Origin: an uncultured Bacteroidota bacterium
GTDB taxonomy: Bacteria; Bacteroidota; Bacteroidia; B-17B0; Aurantibacillaceae
DNA length: 64,000 nucleotides
Direction of reading: 5' to 3'
Assembly: GCA_937873155.1 (NCBI GenBank)
Contig: CALMVZ010000011.1
Location: 310,001-374,000, forward strand
Position 1 is the first letter of the stretch, and every line of letters starts with the position of its first letter. Under the pieces are notes generated by a model that saw only the letters and a program-made list of their open reading frames with translations, was not told the origin of the DNA and ran no database searches. Position numbers and translations under genes: made by a program. This document shows, one piece after another, positions 1 to 8,509 of this stretch.

Positions 1-3000
1 AATGATTTTCAGGCTGCGAATATCGAGTACATTCAGTTCTGGTTAATGGATCCGTTCAATGAGGATTATGATGTAGCCACTCATCCGGATATGGACAAAA
101 ATAATACACCATCCGGAGATCTTTATATTAACCTTGGTAACGTATCGGAAGATATTTTGAAGGACGGGCACATGGCTTACGAAAATGGTATTCCCGGAAA
201 TTCGGCCAACACTTCTAACTTACCTGTTGTTTCAACTAATCTTGGTGTTACTCCTACTTTACCTCCGATCACTAATTCATTTGCTTCAGATGAGAATGAC
301 CGCGTGAAACAAGACGTTGGTTATGACGGTATGGATAATGAGGCAGAGAATAACAAATTCGGCGCAGCTCTTGCCGCTATGCAAACTTTGCCCGGGTTTG
401 ACGCGAACTCTGAATTAAATCAAAGATTTTTTACCGATCCTTCTTCTGATGATTATAATTTTTTCCGGGATGATGATTTTGACAATGCCAGTTTAAAAAC
501 CTTAGACCGTTATAAATATTATAACAATACACAGGGTAACTCACCAACCGAAGCTCAATATAACAGCGCGAATCCTTCAGGTGGGAACTACCCGACTTCA
601 GCAACCAATAACCCTAACATTGAGGATATCAATAAAGATAACACTTTAAGTGAAACAGAGAACTACTATCAATATCGTATTAAGATTTCTAAACAGGATC
701 TTGATCCGAATAACGTTGGAAGCAATTTCATAGTTAATTCATTTGAAGGAACCGGTGACATTGAAGGCATTAAAAAAACAGTGCGCTGGTATCAATTCAA
801 AATTCCTGTTACGCAATTTGAAACTGCGATCGGCGGAATTGAAGGGCTCAACTCTATCCGTTTCATGCGCGTTTATATGAAAGGGTTTAGTAAGCCTGTT
901 GTTTTACGTATGGCACGTTTAGAAATGGTGCGCAGTGATTGGCGCCGGTATTTATTTGATCTTACTAAACCCGGTGAATTCTTGGGAAATGAGGATAACA
1001 CGACTTCATTCGACGTATCTGCAGTCAGTGTACAGGAGAACGGTGAAAAAACTCCGGTGAACTATGTGATCCCTCCTGGCATCCAGCAACAACAAAATAT
1101 TCAGACCACCAATTTGGTTTTACAGAACGAACAGGCTTTACAGCTCCGTACAACTAATTTGAAAGATGGTGATAGCCGCGCTGTTTTCAGAAACCTTGAC
1201 CAGGATATGCGTATGTTCAAGAATCTTAAAATGTTCGTGCATGGCGAAAAACTTGGTTCAAATCCATTGAAGGATGGTGATCTGACAGTGTTCATCCGTT
1301 TAGGTTCTGACTACAACAATAACTACTACGAATATGAGATCCCGTTACAATTAACTGCGCCGGGTTATTATGATCCGAATAATGAGAACGACAAAAGCAT
1401 TGTTTGGCCGGGCGCTAACGAAATAAACATTGCATTTGATGAATTAACAAGCGCTAAAGAAACAAGGAACAGTGTTACCGGAAAAGATCTTTCACAAAAT
1501 CAAAAGCCATATTCCATTGCATCAGGCAATAACACAATTACTATTGTAGGTAACCCGAATTTAGGCGGTGTAAAAAGCATCATGATCGGGATCCGGAACC
1601 CTAAAGATGAAGGCGCTTTACCTTACAGTGCGGAAGTTTGGGTAAATGAATTACGCTTAACTGATTTCAATAATAAAGGCGGGTGGGCAACAACAGGGCG
1701 TATTCAGGCCAAGCTCGCCGATCTCGGACAAGTATCGCTTGCAGGAACTTACAGCAAACCATTTTTCGGAAGTGTAGAAAAGAAGATCAACGAACGGAGT
1801 AAAGAAACTACTTTGAATTGGGATTTCACTTCTCAATTCCAGATCGGGAAATTCTTCCCTGCTAAATGGAAAGTAAGTTTGCCCGTTTATTACTCTTACG
1901 GTGAAACGCGCATCAAGCCATTGTTCAATCCTTACGAACCTGATGTTGCCCTGGATAATTTAAAGGAGAATGAACATTTTACTTCAGAGGATATTAAAAA
2001 ATTAAAATTCAACGCGCTTGATTATTCCAAACGCAAAGGGATAAACTTTACTAACGTCCGCATTGATGGATTAAAACGTTCAGGCACAAAACCAATGCCC
2101 TGGGATATTTCCAACTTTGCGATCACTTATGCCTACACCGAGCAGTTCAGAAGGAACGTGAACATTCATCATAACATCCTGAAACAATATCGCGCCAATA
2201 TTACTTATGGTTTCCAACTCCAGTCAAAACCATGGAGGCCATTCAATAAAATGAAACTATTTGAAAATAAATGGTTCGCGCTTATCAAAGATTTCAATCT
2301 TCAGCCGTTGCCGAACCGTTTTGGAGTATCGATGGATGTGACAAGAAATTATTCTGAATTATTGAACCGTGATATCACCAGCTTCTATACAAATAGCGAT
2401 GATCGCACGCTTACTCAATACAACAAGCAGTTCCTGATTACCCGTGTTTATGATTTCAGATGGGATTTCTCGAAAGGGCTTAAATTTGATTATACAGCCA
2501 ATAATGACGGAAGGATCTTAGAGCCTTACGGAGCGATTGATACCAAAGAAAAGAAAGATACTGTGAAGCAGAATCTGCTTGGCTTCGGTGAGAATATGAC
2601 ATTCCGCCAGCAATTTAATATCAATTACACAGTGCCTGTAAATAAGATCCCGATCCTTGATTTTGTAACATTCACGTACCGTTATGGAGGAACTTATACC
2701 TGGAACAGAAAACCATTTGCAGCAAGTGAACAGATCGGGAACACTATTCAAAACACAAACACTAAAAATTATACGGCCAACCTGAGCATGATCAGTTTGT
2801 ATAATAAGATCCCTTACTTCAGAAAAATAAATACAGGACAAACATCAAGTGCCGGTAAGAAAAAAGCTGCCGGAAAAGCAGTATCGGCATCCGAAAAAGG
2901 AGGCGACTCAACCGCTGTTGATGAACCAAAGAAAGAGAATTTTAAAGACATCGGCGAATTCCTGGCCCGCGCTGTAATGATGATAAAAACAGTGAATTTT

Positions 3001-4371
3001 GTCTGGCAGGAAACTAACGGTACAGGTATGCCGAATTTCCGCCCGAAATCAGAGTACATGGGTATGGACTGGGGACAAAACAATGCTCCCGGAGTTCCTT
3101 TTATTGCCGGCTACCAGGATCCGGATTACCCGCAATATGCATATCAACAAGGCTGGCTAACACTCAATCCGAATCAAACAACGCCGTTCACACAGAACAA
3201 GACCAAAACAATAACATACCGTACAAGCATTGAACCACACGGCAGTTTAAAAATAGAATTGAACGGGTCTCAAAACAGGAGTCATAACGTTACTTCATAC
3301 ATGCGATGGGATTCTATTTCAAATACCTATGCTTTTGGTGAAAGCCCGAATGAAACAGGAAATTTCAGCACCAGTATCTTCTCTCTTGGCAGATCTTTCA
3401 CTGATAAAGGTAAAGGTATTGAATCAGATCTGTTCAGAGAGTTTTTAGTTAACCGCGGGGATTACGCCAGTCGTTTGAGTGCTGAAAATCCAAACTCTTC
3501 CGGTTTGCAGACAAATGGTTTAGGTAAACCATATTATGATGGTTATAACCCGACACAACAAGACGTTCTTATGGGGACTTTCTACGAAACTTATAGCGGA
3601 AGAAAGATCAGGGGATATAATACAAAGAATATTTTCCCAGGTATTCCTTTACCGAACTGGACTGTTACATGGGATGGTTTAGGCAAGATAAAATCTTTAC
3701 AAAAGATCTTCCGGTCGATCACATTGCGTCATAGTTACAAATCAACTTATTCTATCGGCGGTTATTCGAACAACCTCTTATTCATTCAGGATGGCCGCGG
3801 AAATACCGTTTCACGTTCACCTGTTCAGAATCCTGTGATCAATGGTACGGCAGAGAGTGCAAACTTTACGCCATATTATAACGTTGCCTCAGTGGTTATA
3901 AGTGAAGGCTTCCAGCCATTAATTAAATTAGATCTTCAATTCGTTAAACCGGGATGGCAAGGTAATTTCGAGATTAAACGTGATAAAACCGTAACCCTCA
4001 ACTTTACCGGCCCGCAGATCATTGAGACCAAAGGACAGGAATATGTAATTGGTGTAGGTTACCGCTATCCTAAATTAACTATTAAACGTTTAAGCATCCA
4101 GGGCAAGCCATTACAAAGCGACCTCAATATTAAAGTTGACGTAAGTTACAGGCGGAACGTTTCTGTGATCAGGAGGATAGTTGATGAGATCAGTACCCCA
4201 ACAGGAGGAACAAATATCATCACTTTACGTTCAGCTATTGATTATCAGTTAACTCAAAATATTAACCTTCGTATCTTCTATGATTGGATCAGAACCACGC
4301 CTCAAACTTCAGCTTCGTTCCCAACCTCGAATACTAACGCAGGGTTCAGTTTGCGGATTAATCTGCAATAA
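1..4371 (+). CDS. sprA: Cell-surface protein SprA, C-terminal part (5' truncated by window)
   Basis: The frame is open from base 1 (it reads NDFQAANIEYIQFWLMDPF before the first internal Met at 46), so the gene starts upstream and about 1,456 residues are present. SprA is the very large outer-membrane barrel that forms the translocon of the type IX secretion system and is needed for gliding in motile relatives; full-length proteins are about 2,400 residues. The repeated aromatic/Asn-rich beta-strand segments, the SprA-like phrases around SVWVNELRLTDF and the terminal strand GFSLRINLQ fit the end of an outer-membrane barrel. A Lys/Ala/Ser-rich low-complexity insert (about residues 945-980 of the visible part) probably is a periplasmic or surface loop. 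Several genes in the window encode proteins with T9SS sorting domains, its expected cargo. The family assignment is recognition by eye, but strong. Confidence 0.93.
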   Translation, partial: NDFQAANIEYIQFWLMDPFNEDYDVATHPDMDKNNTPSGDLYINLGNVSEDILKDGHMAYENGIPGNSANTSNLPVVSTNLGVTPTLPPITNSFASDENDRVKQDVGYDGMDNEAENNKFGAALAAMQTLPGFDANSELNQRFFTDPSSDDYNFFRDDDFDNASLKTLDRYKYYNNTQGNSPTEAQYNSANPSGGNYPTSATNNPNIEDINKDNTLSETENYYQYRIKISKQDLDPNNVGSNFIVNSFEGTGDIEGIKKTVRWYQFKIPVTQFETAIGGIEGLNSIRFMRVYMKGFSKPVVLRMARLEMVRSDWRRYLFDLTKPGEFLGNEDNTTSFDVSAVSVQENGEKTPVNYVIPPGIQQQQNIQTTNLVLQNEQALQLRTTNLKDGDSRAVFRNLDQDMRMFKNLKMFVHGEKLGSNPLKDGDLTVFIRLGSDYNNNYYEYEIPLQLTAPGYYDPNNENDKSIVWPGANEINIAFDELTSAKETRNSVTGKDLSQNQKPYSIASGNNTITIVGNPNLGGVKSIMIGIRNPKDEGALPYSAEVWVNELRLTDFNNKGGWATTGRIQAKLADLGQVSLAGTYSKPFFGSVEKKINERSKETTLNWDFTSQFQIGKFFPAKWKVSLPVYYSYGETRIKPLFNPYEPDVALDNLKENEHFTSEDIKKLKFNALDYSKRKGINFTNVRIDGLKRSGTKPMPWDISNFAITYAYTEQFRRNVNIHHNILKQYRANITYGFQLQSKPWRPFNKMKLFENKWFALIKDFNLQPLPNRFGVSMDVTRNYSELLNRDITSFYTNSDDRTLTQYNKQFLITRVYDFRWDFSKGLKFDYTANNDGRILEPYGAIDTKEKKDTVKQNLLGFGENMTFRQQFNINYTVPVNKIPILDFVTFTYRYGGTYTWNRKPFAASEQIGNTIQNTNTKNYTANLSMISLYNKIPYFRKINTGQTSSAGKKKAAGKAVSASEKGGDSTAVDEPKKENFKDIGEFLARAVMMIKTVNFVWQETNGTGMPNFRPKSEYMGMDWGQNNAPGVPFIAGYQDPDYPQYAYQQGWLTLNPNQTTPFTQNKTKTITYRTSIEPHGSLKIELNGSQNRSHNVTSYMRWDSISNTYAFGESPNETGNFSTSIFSLGRSFTDKGKGIESDLFREFLVNRGDYASRLSAENPNSSGLQTNGLGKPYYDGYNPTQQDVLMGTFYETYSGRKIRGYNTKNIFPGIPLPNWTVTWDGLGKIKSLQKIFRSITLRHSYKSTYSIGGYSNNLLFIQDGRGNTVSRSPVQNPVINGTAESANFTPYYNVASVVISEGFQPLIKLDLQFVKPGWQGNFEIKRDKTVTLNFTGPQIIETKGQEYVIGVGYRYPKLTIKRLSIQGKPLQSDLNIKVDVSYRRNVSVIRRIVDEISTPTGGTNIITLRSAIDYQLTQNINLRIFYDWIRTTPQTSASFPTSNTNAGFSLRINLQ

Positions 4372-4377
4372 AAATCA

Positions 4378-4408
4378 TTTGTAAATATTAACTAAACATA
4401 TACATTTG
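4378..4408 (+). promoter_or_regulatory. Bacteroidetes-type promoter of gcvH
   Basis: TTTG at 4378-4381, a 19-bp spacer, then TACATTTG at 4401-4408 match the Bacteroidota sigma-ABfr consensus (TTTG, about 19 bp, TAnnTTTG) exactly. The ATG of gcvH follows 13 bp later, so the transcript would have a very short leader. It separates gcvH transcriptionally from sprA. Confidence 0.8.
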
Positions 4409-4421
4409 TAAAAAAAGAATT

Positions 4422-4802
4422 ATGAATTTTCCTTCAGACCTTAAATACACAAAAGACCACGAGTGGGTAAAAGTTAACGGCGGCGAAGCTACTATTGGCA
4501 TCACTGATTTCGCACAAAAAGAATTAGGCGATATCGTTTACGTGGATATTTCTACCATTGGCGAAACTGTTGAAAGAGAACAGGTGTTCGGTACCGTAGA
4601 AGCCGTAAAAACAGTTTCTGATCTTTTTATGCCTGTTTCAGGTAAAGTATTAGAGGCAAATAAAGCTATTGACTCGGCTCCTGAAAGCGTTAACTCAGAT
4701 CCGTACGGAAAAGGATGGATCATTAGGATCGCTATCACCGATGCAAAACAACTTGATGATCTTTTGACAGCCGATGCTTACAAAAAATTAATTGGTGCTT
4801 AA
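4422..4802 (+). CDS. gcvH: Glycine cleavage system H protein
   Basis: A 126-residue lipoyl carrier that shuttles the aminomethyl group between P, T and L proteins of the glycine cleavage system in the cytoplasm. The length is normal for the family. The hallmark is visible: YTKDHEW near the N-terminus, [16 protein letters not shown], and the lipoylated lysine K63 in [10 protein letters not shown]. It is monocistronic by appearance, with its own promoter 13 bp upstream and a rho-independent terminator 21 bp downstream. The P and T protein genes are not in the window. Confidence 0.97.
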   Translation: MNFPSDLKYTKDHEWVKVNGGEATIGITDFAQKELGDIVYVDISTIGETVEREQVFGTVEAVKTVSDLFMPVSGKVLEANKAIDSAPESVNSDPYGKGWIIRIAITDAKQLDDLLTADAYKKLIGA

Positions 4803-4823
4803 TTTCAACTAAGAAAATATTGC

Positions 4824-4852
4824 AACCGTCTCTGAAAAGGGGCGGTTTTTTT
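4824..4852 (+). terminator. Rho-independent terminator after gcvH
   Basis: A 9-bp stem (4824-4832 AACCGTCTC with 4839-4847 GGGGCGGTT, two G-T wobbles), a TGAAAA loop and a T run ending at 4852. The T run ends directly at the ATG of the next gene. Confidence 0.85.
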
Positions 4853-5239
4853 ATGGTCATATCCCTGCTAAAAAAATATTCATACACACTTGCCATACTA
4901 TGGGCATTAGTAATTTTTGGCTTGTGCTCAATGCCGGGGAAACTTATTCCAACCATAAGCTGGCTTGAATTATTAAGTTTTGATAAATGGGTTCACGCAG
5001 GTGTGTTCTTTGTTTTAGTTTGTTTGTTTGTTGTTGCGGTTAGCGCTCATCAACAAAATAAAAATCTGATCTACGTTTATTTTCTGCTTGCGGTTTTGTA
5101 TGGAGGTGCCTTAGAGGTCATGCAGGCTACAGTTTTTAGTGACCGCAGTGCGGATTGGCTGGATATGATAGCAAATTCCTTCGGCTGTTTAATGGCCTTA
5201 CTTTTAAAAAATAAAACTGCCGGGTTGGTTTTTAAATAG
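4853..5239 (+). CDS. VanZ-like family membrane protein
   Basis: A 128-residue protein with about four hydrophobic segments. The motif WALVIFGLCSMPG near the N-terminus, FDKWVHAGVFFVL, and the C-terminal ALEVMQATVFSDRSADWLDMIANSFGCLMALL are the VanZ-like (PF04892) pattern, including the buried charged/aromatic residues of FDKWVH and the R-S-A-D-W-x-D signature. The family is named after the teicoplanin-resistance protein VanZ; most members have unknown function. I prefer the ATG at 4853 over a TTG at 4820, because the earlier start would translate the gcvH terminator hairpin. The gene therefore begins at the end of that terminator, and expression by read-through or an internal promoter is implied. 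Confidence 0.85.
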   Translation: MVISLLKKYSYTLAILWALVIFGLCSMPGKLIPTISWLELLSFDKWVHAGVFFVLVCLFVVAVSAHQQNKNLIYVYFLLAVLYGGALEVMQATVFSDRSADWLDMIANSFGCLMALLLKNKTAGLVFK

Positions 5240-5378
5240 AGCCCTTACTTGACTTTTTAACTTTTTTCTTTTGTGCCGGACAGCCGTCGCATTTGTTCGA
5301 CCTGCACTCCTGAAAAGCAATAGCAGAGACCAGTAAGATGACTATTACAAAAACCCGGCTTTTAAATATTGTTTTCAT
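5232..5378 (-). CDS. Small Cys-rich exported protein (48 aa), unrecognised
   Basis: A short reading frame from ATG at 5378 to TAA at 5232. The product has a basic start (MKTIFKSR), a hydrophobic stretch VFVIVILLVSAIAF, then a Cys cluster CRSNKCDGCP followed by a lysine-rich tail KKKVKKSSKG. This looks like a signal peptide or anchor followed by a tiny Cys/Lys domain; the residues before the first Cys (AFQEC) do not make a good lipobox. A perfect TATCTTTG -7 element lies 20 bp upstream on the same strand. Its last 8 bases overlap the end of the convergent vanZ-like gene. Function unknown; coding status inferred from start, signal-like segment and promoter. Confidence 0.6.
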   Translation of the reverse strand: MKTIFKSRVFVIVILLVSAIAFQECRSNKCDGCPAQKKKVKKSSKGSI

Positions 5379-5397
5379 TGGCTATAATTCTATATAC

Positions 5398-5405
5398 CAA
5401 AGATA
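5398..5405 (-). promoter_or_regulatory. -7 promoter element for the small Cys-rich protein
   Basis: On the minus strand the bases read TATCTTTG, a perfect TAnnTTTG element, ending 19 bp before the ATG at 5378. No clear TTTG is seen at the -33 position, so the assignment is partial. Confidence 0.45.
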
Positions 5406-5433
5406 TAATTTAGTACTTTAGTATCATTATTAA

Positions 5434-6177
5434 ATGACGCTTTTTTTCCATATAGGCCGCTATTTTATGCTTTTATTCAGGGTTTTCAGCAAACCTGAAA
5501 AGTTCTCGGTTTATGGACGCCAGATCATTTATGAAATATACTCACTTGGTATCGGATCTTTAAGTATTGTAAGCATTATCTCTGTGTTCATGGGAGGTGT
5601 AATTACTATTCAGGCTGCCTTTGGATTTTCAAGCCCTTGGATTCCTTTATACGCCGTTGGTTTTACAACACGCGAATCTATGCTATTGGAATTTTGTCCG
5701 ACTATCGTTAGTCTGATCTTAGCTGGAAAAGTAGGTTCGAATATTGCATCAGAGATTGGCGCTATGCGTGTGACCGAGCAAATTGATGCATTGGAGATCA
5801 TGGGCGTGAATTCAGCAGGTTATTTAATTCTCCCGAAGATTTTAGCGGCGATGCTGATCAATCCGTTCTTAATTGCCATCAGCATGTTCTTAGGCTTAGT
5901 TGGCGGTTACCTTATGGGGATTTCTTCAGGTGCATGCACATCGTACGAATACATTTTTGGGATTCAGGCATTCTTTGAACCATGGAAATTATATTATTCA
6001 TTCACAAAAGTTGTTGTATTTGCTTTCTTAATTACTTCGGTTGCTTCTTACTTTGGTTATTTTACGAATGGCGGGGCATTAGAAGTTGGGAGATCAAGTA
6101 CACGTGCTGTTGTGATCACAAGTATCCTCATCCTGATCTTTAATTTAATCCTAACGCAATTATTTTTGGCGCGTTGA
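5434..6177 (+). CDS. mlaE: MlaE-type ABC transporter permease
   Basis: A 247-residue inner-membrane permease of the MlaE/YrbE family, which pairs with an MlaF ATPase to move phospholipids between the two membranes. Visible features are an amphipathic N-terminus, the family segment GGVITIQAAFG, the conserved stretch LEFCPTIVSLILAGKVGSNIASEIGAM followed by VTEQIDALEIMGVN, and about five hydrophobic helices. Its stop overlaps the start of the ATPase gene by 4 bases (TTGA), so the pair is translationally coupled. No MCE (MlaD) substrate-binding gene follows, which is the usual third component. Confidence 0.93.
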   Translation: MTLFFHIGRYFMLLFRVFSKPEKFSVYGRQIIYEIYSLGIGSLSIVSIISVFMGGVITIQAAFGFSSPWIPLYAVGFTTRESMLLEFCPTIVSLILAGKVGSNIASEIGAMRVTEQIDALEIMGVNSAGYLILPKILAAMLINPFLIAISMFLGLVGGYLMGISSGACTSYEYIFGIQAFFEPWKLYYSFTKVVVFAFLITSVASYFGYFTNGGALEVGRSSTRAVVITSILILIFNLILTQLFLAR

Positions 6178-6932
6178 TCGAGATCAAGAACATATCTAAA
6201 AGTTTTGGCGACCGTAAAATAATTAACGACGTATCGTTCACGTTCTATCCGGGCAAAACCAATTTAATGATCGGGGAAAGCGGCTGCGGAAAAACAACCA
6301 TCTTAAAATTAATGGTGGGGCTTCATTCAGTAGATGAGGGACAGATCTTATATTCAGGCAGGAATTTTCCTGCATTAGCCCCAAGAGAAAAACAAGATGT
6401 GCGCAAAGAGATCGGCATGTTATTCCAGGCCGGCGCCTTATTTGATTCGCAAACACTCGAAGAAAACGTTCGTTTCCCTTTAGATATGTTCACACATTTA
6501 ACAAAAGCGGAAAAACTGGACCGGGTTAATTTTTGTTTGGAACGAGTTAAACTAGAAGGCAGAAATAAACTGTATCCCTCCGAATTATCAGGTGGTATGA
6601 AAAAACGGGCGGCTCTCGCACGCGCCATTGCCAATAATCCAAAGTATTTATTTTGTGATGAACCTAACTCAGGGCTGGACCCGAAAACATCAATCGTTAT
6701 CGATGATCTTATACAAGATATCACACGCGAGTATAATATAACTACAGTTGTTATCACTCACGATATGAATTCGGTTCTTGAGATCGGGGAAAACATCATG
6801 TTCATTTATAAGGGGCAGAACTGGTGGGTAGGAACCCGTGAAGAAATTTTAAAAGCGACAAATAAGGAACTTTATGATTTTGTATTCGCTTCTGAATTCA
6901 TGCAGCAAGTCTTTAAGGCGTCCAGATCATAA
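6174..6932 (+). CDS. mlaF: MlaF-type ABC transporter ATP-binding protein
   Basis: A 252-residue ABC ATPase that would energise the MlaE permease encoded just upstream. Walker A is GESGCGKTT (residues 34-42), the signature is LSGGMKKR, Walker B is KYLFCDEPNSGLDP and the H-loop is VVITHDM, all intact. The GMKKRAALARAI phrasing is typical of the Mla subfamily. The start is the TTG at 6174, overlapping the permease stop by four bases; no better start is available. The 3' end overlaps the convergent Cys-cluster gene by 6 bases. Confidence 0.93.
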   Translation: MIEIKNISKSFGDRKIINDVSFTFYPGKTNLMIGESGCGKTTILKLMVGLHSVDEGQILYSGRNFPALAPREKQDVRKEIGMLFQAGALFDSQTLEENVRFPLDMFTHLTKAEKLDRVNFCLERVKLEGRNKLYPSELSGGMKKRAALARAIANNPKYLFCDEPNSGLDPKTSIVIDDLIQDITREYNITTVVITHDMNSVLEIGENIMFIYKGQNWWVGTREEILKATNKELYDFVFASEFMQQVFKASRS

Positions 6933-7415
6933 TTTTAATTTCCGCTTCGCTTCTTCAGTTATTCTCAGAACAGCCGGACAAACCAAAGTGTTCTTAAATG
7001 TGAGATCAAGTATCTGTTGTATCTTTTTCCTGTCTGTATGCGGATATTCCCTGCAGGCATTCGGACGGTCATTATAAATACTACAATAATTATCGGGGTT
7101 CAAGAACGGGCATGGTGCAACCTGCAACACATAATCGTTGTCTTCATCCAAACGTAAATATTTTTCAATGAATGCTCCCGGCTTTAATTTTAACGCCTTA
7201 GAAACACGTTCAATGTCTTTCTGATAAAATATCGGTGAAGTTGTTTTGCAGCAATTCGCACAAGTTAAACAATCTATTTTTGCAAATGCTTCTTCATGGG
7301 CTTCATGAAAAACATTATCCAGTTCTTTTGGCTTGCGTAATTTAAGTTTGTTAAAGAATTGTTGGTTTCCCTTTTTGAGCTTCTCGGCTTGCTTTCGGAA
7401 TTGTTCGAGATCCAC
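6927..7415 (-). CDS. YkgJ-family cysteine-cluster protein
   Basis: A 162-residue cytoplasmic protein of the YkgJ (UPF0153, PF03692) family, thought to bind zinc or iron through a Cys cluster; the biochemical role is unknown. The Cys motifs are CLTCANCC (about residues 49-56), then CPFL, CSIYNDRPNACREYP, spaced as in the family. It lies 4 bp downstream of the DivIC-like gene on the same strand, so the two are probably co-transcribed. Confidence 0.87.
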   Translation of the reverse strand: MDLEQFRKQAEKLKKGNQQFFNKLKLRKPKELDNVFHEAHEEAFAKIDCLTCANCCKTTSPIFYQKDIERVSKALKLKPGAFIEKYLRLDEDNDYVLQVAPCPFLNPDNYCSIYNDRPNACREYPHTDRKKIQQILDLTFKNTLVCPAVLRITEEAKRKLKL

Positions 7416-7419
7416 AGCT

Positions 7420-7704
7420 TTATTTTTTTACGATAACGTAAACATCTTCGTTATCCTTTTTCATGTGGTATTTTTCGCGTGCGAATTTTTCGAGACTTTT
7501 TTTATTCGTCTTTAATTCTTCTATCTCGCGTTTGTTGTTCTCTATTTCCGTGATGTAGTAATTACGGTCTGCTTTCAATTCATTCAATTTTCCCATCAGT
7601 TCCGCCTGGCTGAACACATCATTCTTATCAAAGAACAACAGCCAAACTACAATGCCAATTGTTGTTAAAAGGTATTTGTTCTTTATGAGTTTTAAGAATT
7701 TCAT
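7420..7704 (-). CDS. Septum formation initiator family protein (DivIC/FtsB-like)
   Basis: A 94-residue bitopic membrane protein with one hydrophobic helix (about residues 11-26, LTTIGIVVWLLFFD) followed by a heptad-rich coiled coil (about 35-75) and the ending EKFAREKYHMKKDNEDVYVI. REKYHMK near the C-terminus is the family signature. Such proteins form the FtsQ-FtsL-FtsB (DivIB-FtsL-DivIC) division complex. It is 4 bp upstream of the YkgJ-family gene. I do not decide between FtsB and DivIC naming. Confidence 0.88.
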   Translation of the reverse strand: MKFLKLIKNKYLLTTIGIVVWLLFFDKNDVFSQAELMGKLNELKADRNYYITEIENNKREIEELKTNKKSLEKFAREKYHMKKDNEDVYVIVKK

Positions 7705-7753
7705 TTTACTTTAGTATAAAAGTAATTCAAAAATCAACCGCCCCCCATTAAGT

Positions 7754-8509
7754 TTGAAAGCAATTATTAATATAGCATTGTTAGTTTGTTTAGGAATTCC
7801 CAATGCCTTGCTTTCCCAGGAAAACGGCACTTTTAAAGCACAACAAATGAAGAATAAGAGGGTAAAAGACGCTTATTCTACTAAATGGCCTGCCTTACAA
7901 GCAGAATTAAAGGCCAAAAATGTGAGTGCTTCTACAATGGAGGTGTTTGTCCGTATTTTTAAAAAGGAAAAAGAGCTTGAACTATGGGTGAAGAATAAGG
8001 CCGACGCTAAATTTATTCTCCTTAAAAAAATAGCTGTTTGTGCTTCCAGCGGCGAACTTGGGCCAAAACGGAAAGAAGGCGATTACCAGGTGCCGGAAGG
8101 GATTTACGATATTGCTTCGTTCAATCCTAGTAGTTCATACTATTTGGCGTTAAAAGTAAGTTATCCCAATAAAAGTGATAGGATATTAGTAGATGGCAAA
8201 CGTACCGGCGGAGATATTATGATACACGGGAATTGTGTAACTATCGGCTGCATTCCTCTTCAGGATGATCCTGTAAAAGATGTGTATATACTGTGTGTTG
8301 AAGCAAAGAACAATAATACTTCACCAAGGATCGAGATCTATCCCTGTAAATTTACAACCGAGAACTCGAAATATTTAGAAGAGAATTTTGATACAGGTAA
8401 AAATAATTTTTGGGCAAATATAAAGCCGGCTTATACTTACTTTGAAGCAAATAAAACACCGGCTAAATACAGTATCAATAGTAAAGGCGCTTACGTTTTC
8501 AGCAATTAA
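7754..8509 (+). CDS. Exported L,D-transpeptidase (YkuD/ErfK domain)
   Basis: A 251-residue protein with a signal peptide (MKAIINIALLVCLGIPNALLSQ). The YkuD catalytic motif is present as H158-G159, T163-x-G165-C166 within HGNCVTIGCIPL, C166 being the nucleophile. L,D-transpeptidases cross-link peptidoglycan (3-3 links) or attach proteins to it; the YafK-like layout (short, with no LysM) fits members whose exact reaction is variable. The start is the TTG at 7754, directly before the signal peptide; no ATG fits. The 3' end overlaps the convergent ferritin gene by 4 bases. Confidence 0.85.
   Translation: MKAIINIALLVCLGIPNALLSQENGTFKAQQMKNKRVKDAYSTKWPALQAELKAKNVSASTMEVFVRIFKKEKELELWVKNKADAKFILLKKIAVCASSGELGPKRKEGDYQVPEGIYDIASFNPSSSYYLALKVSYPNKSDRILVDGKRTGGDIMIHGNCVTIGCIPLQDDPVKDVYILCVEAKNNNTSPRIEIYPCKFTTENSKYLEENFDTGKNNFWANIKPAYTYFEANKTPAKYSINSKGAYVFSN

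Noticed and set aside
2518-3083. Minus-strand open frames within sprA
   Set aside because: They are antisense shadows of a clear coding gene with no recognisable motif.
4820-4852. Longer start (TTG 4820) for the VanZ-like protein
   Set aside because: It would translate the gcvH terminator hairpin; the ATG at 4853 gives the family's usual N-terminus.
6874-7077. Plus-strand frame crossing the end of mlaF
   Set aside because: Covered by mlaF and by the YkgJ-family gene on the other strand, both with family motifs.
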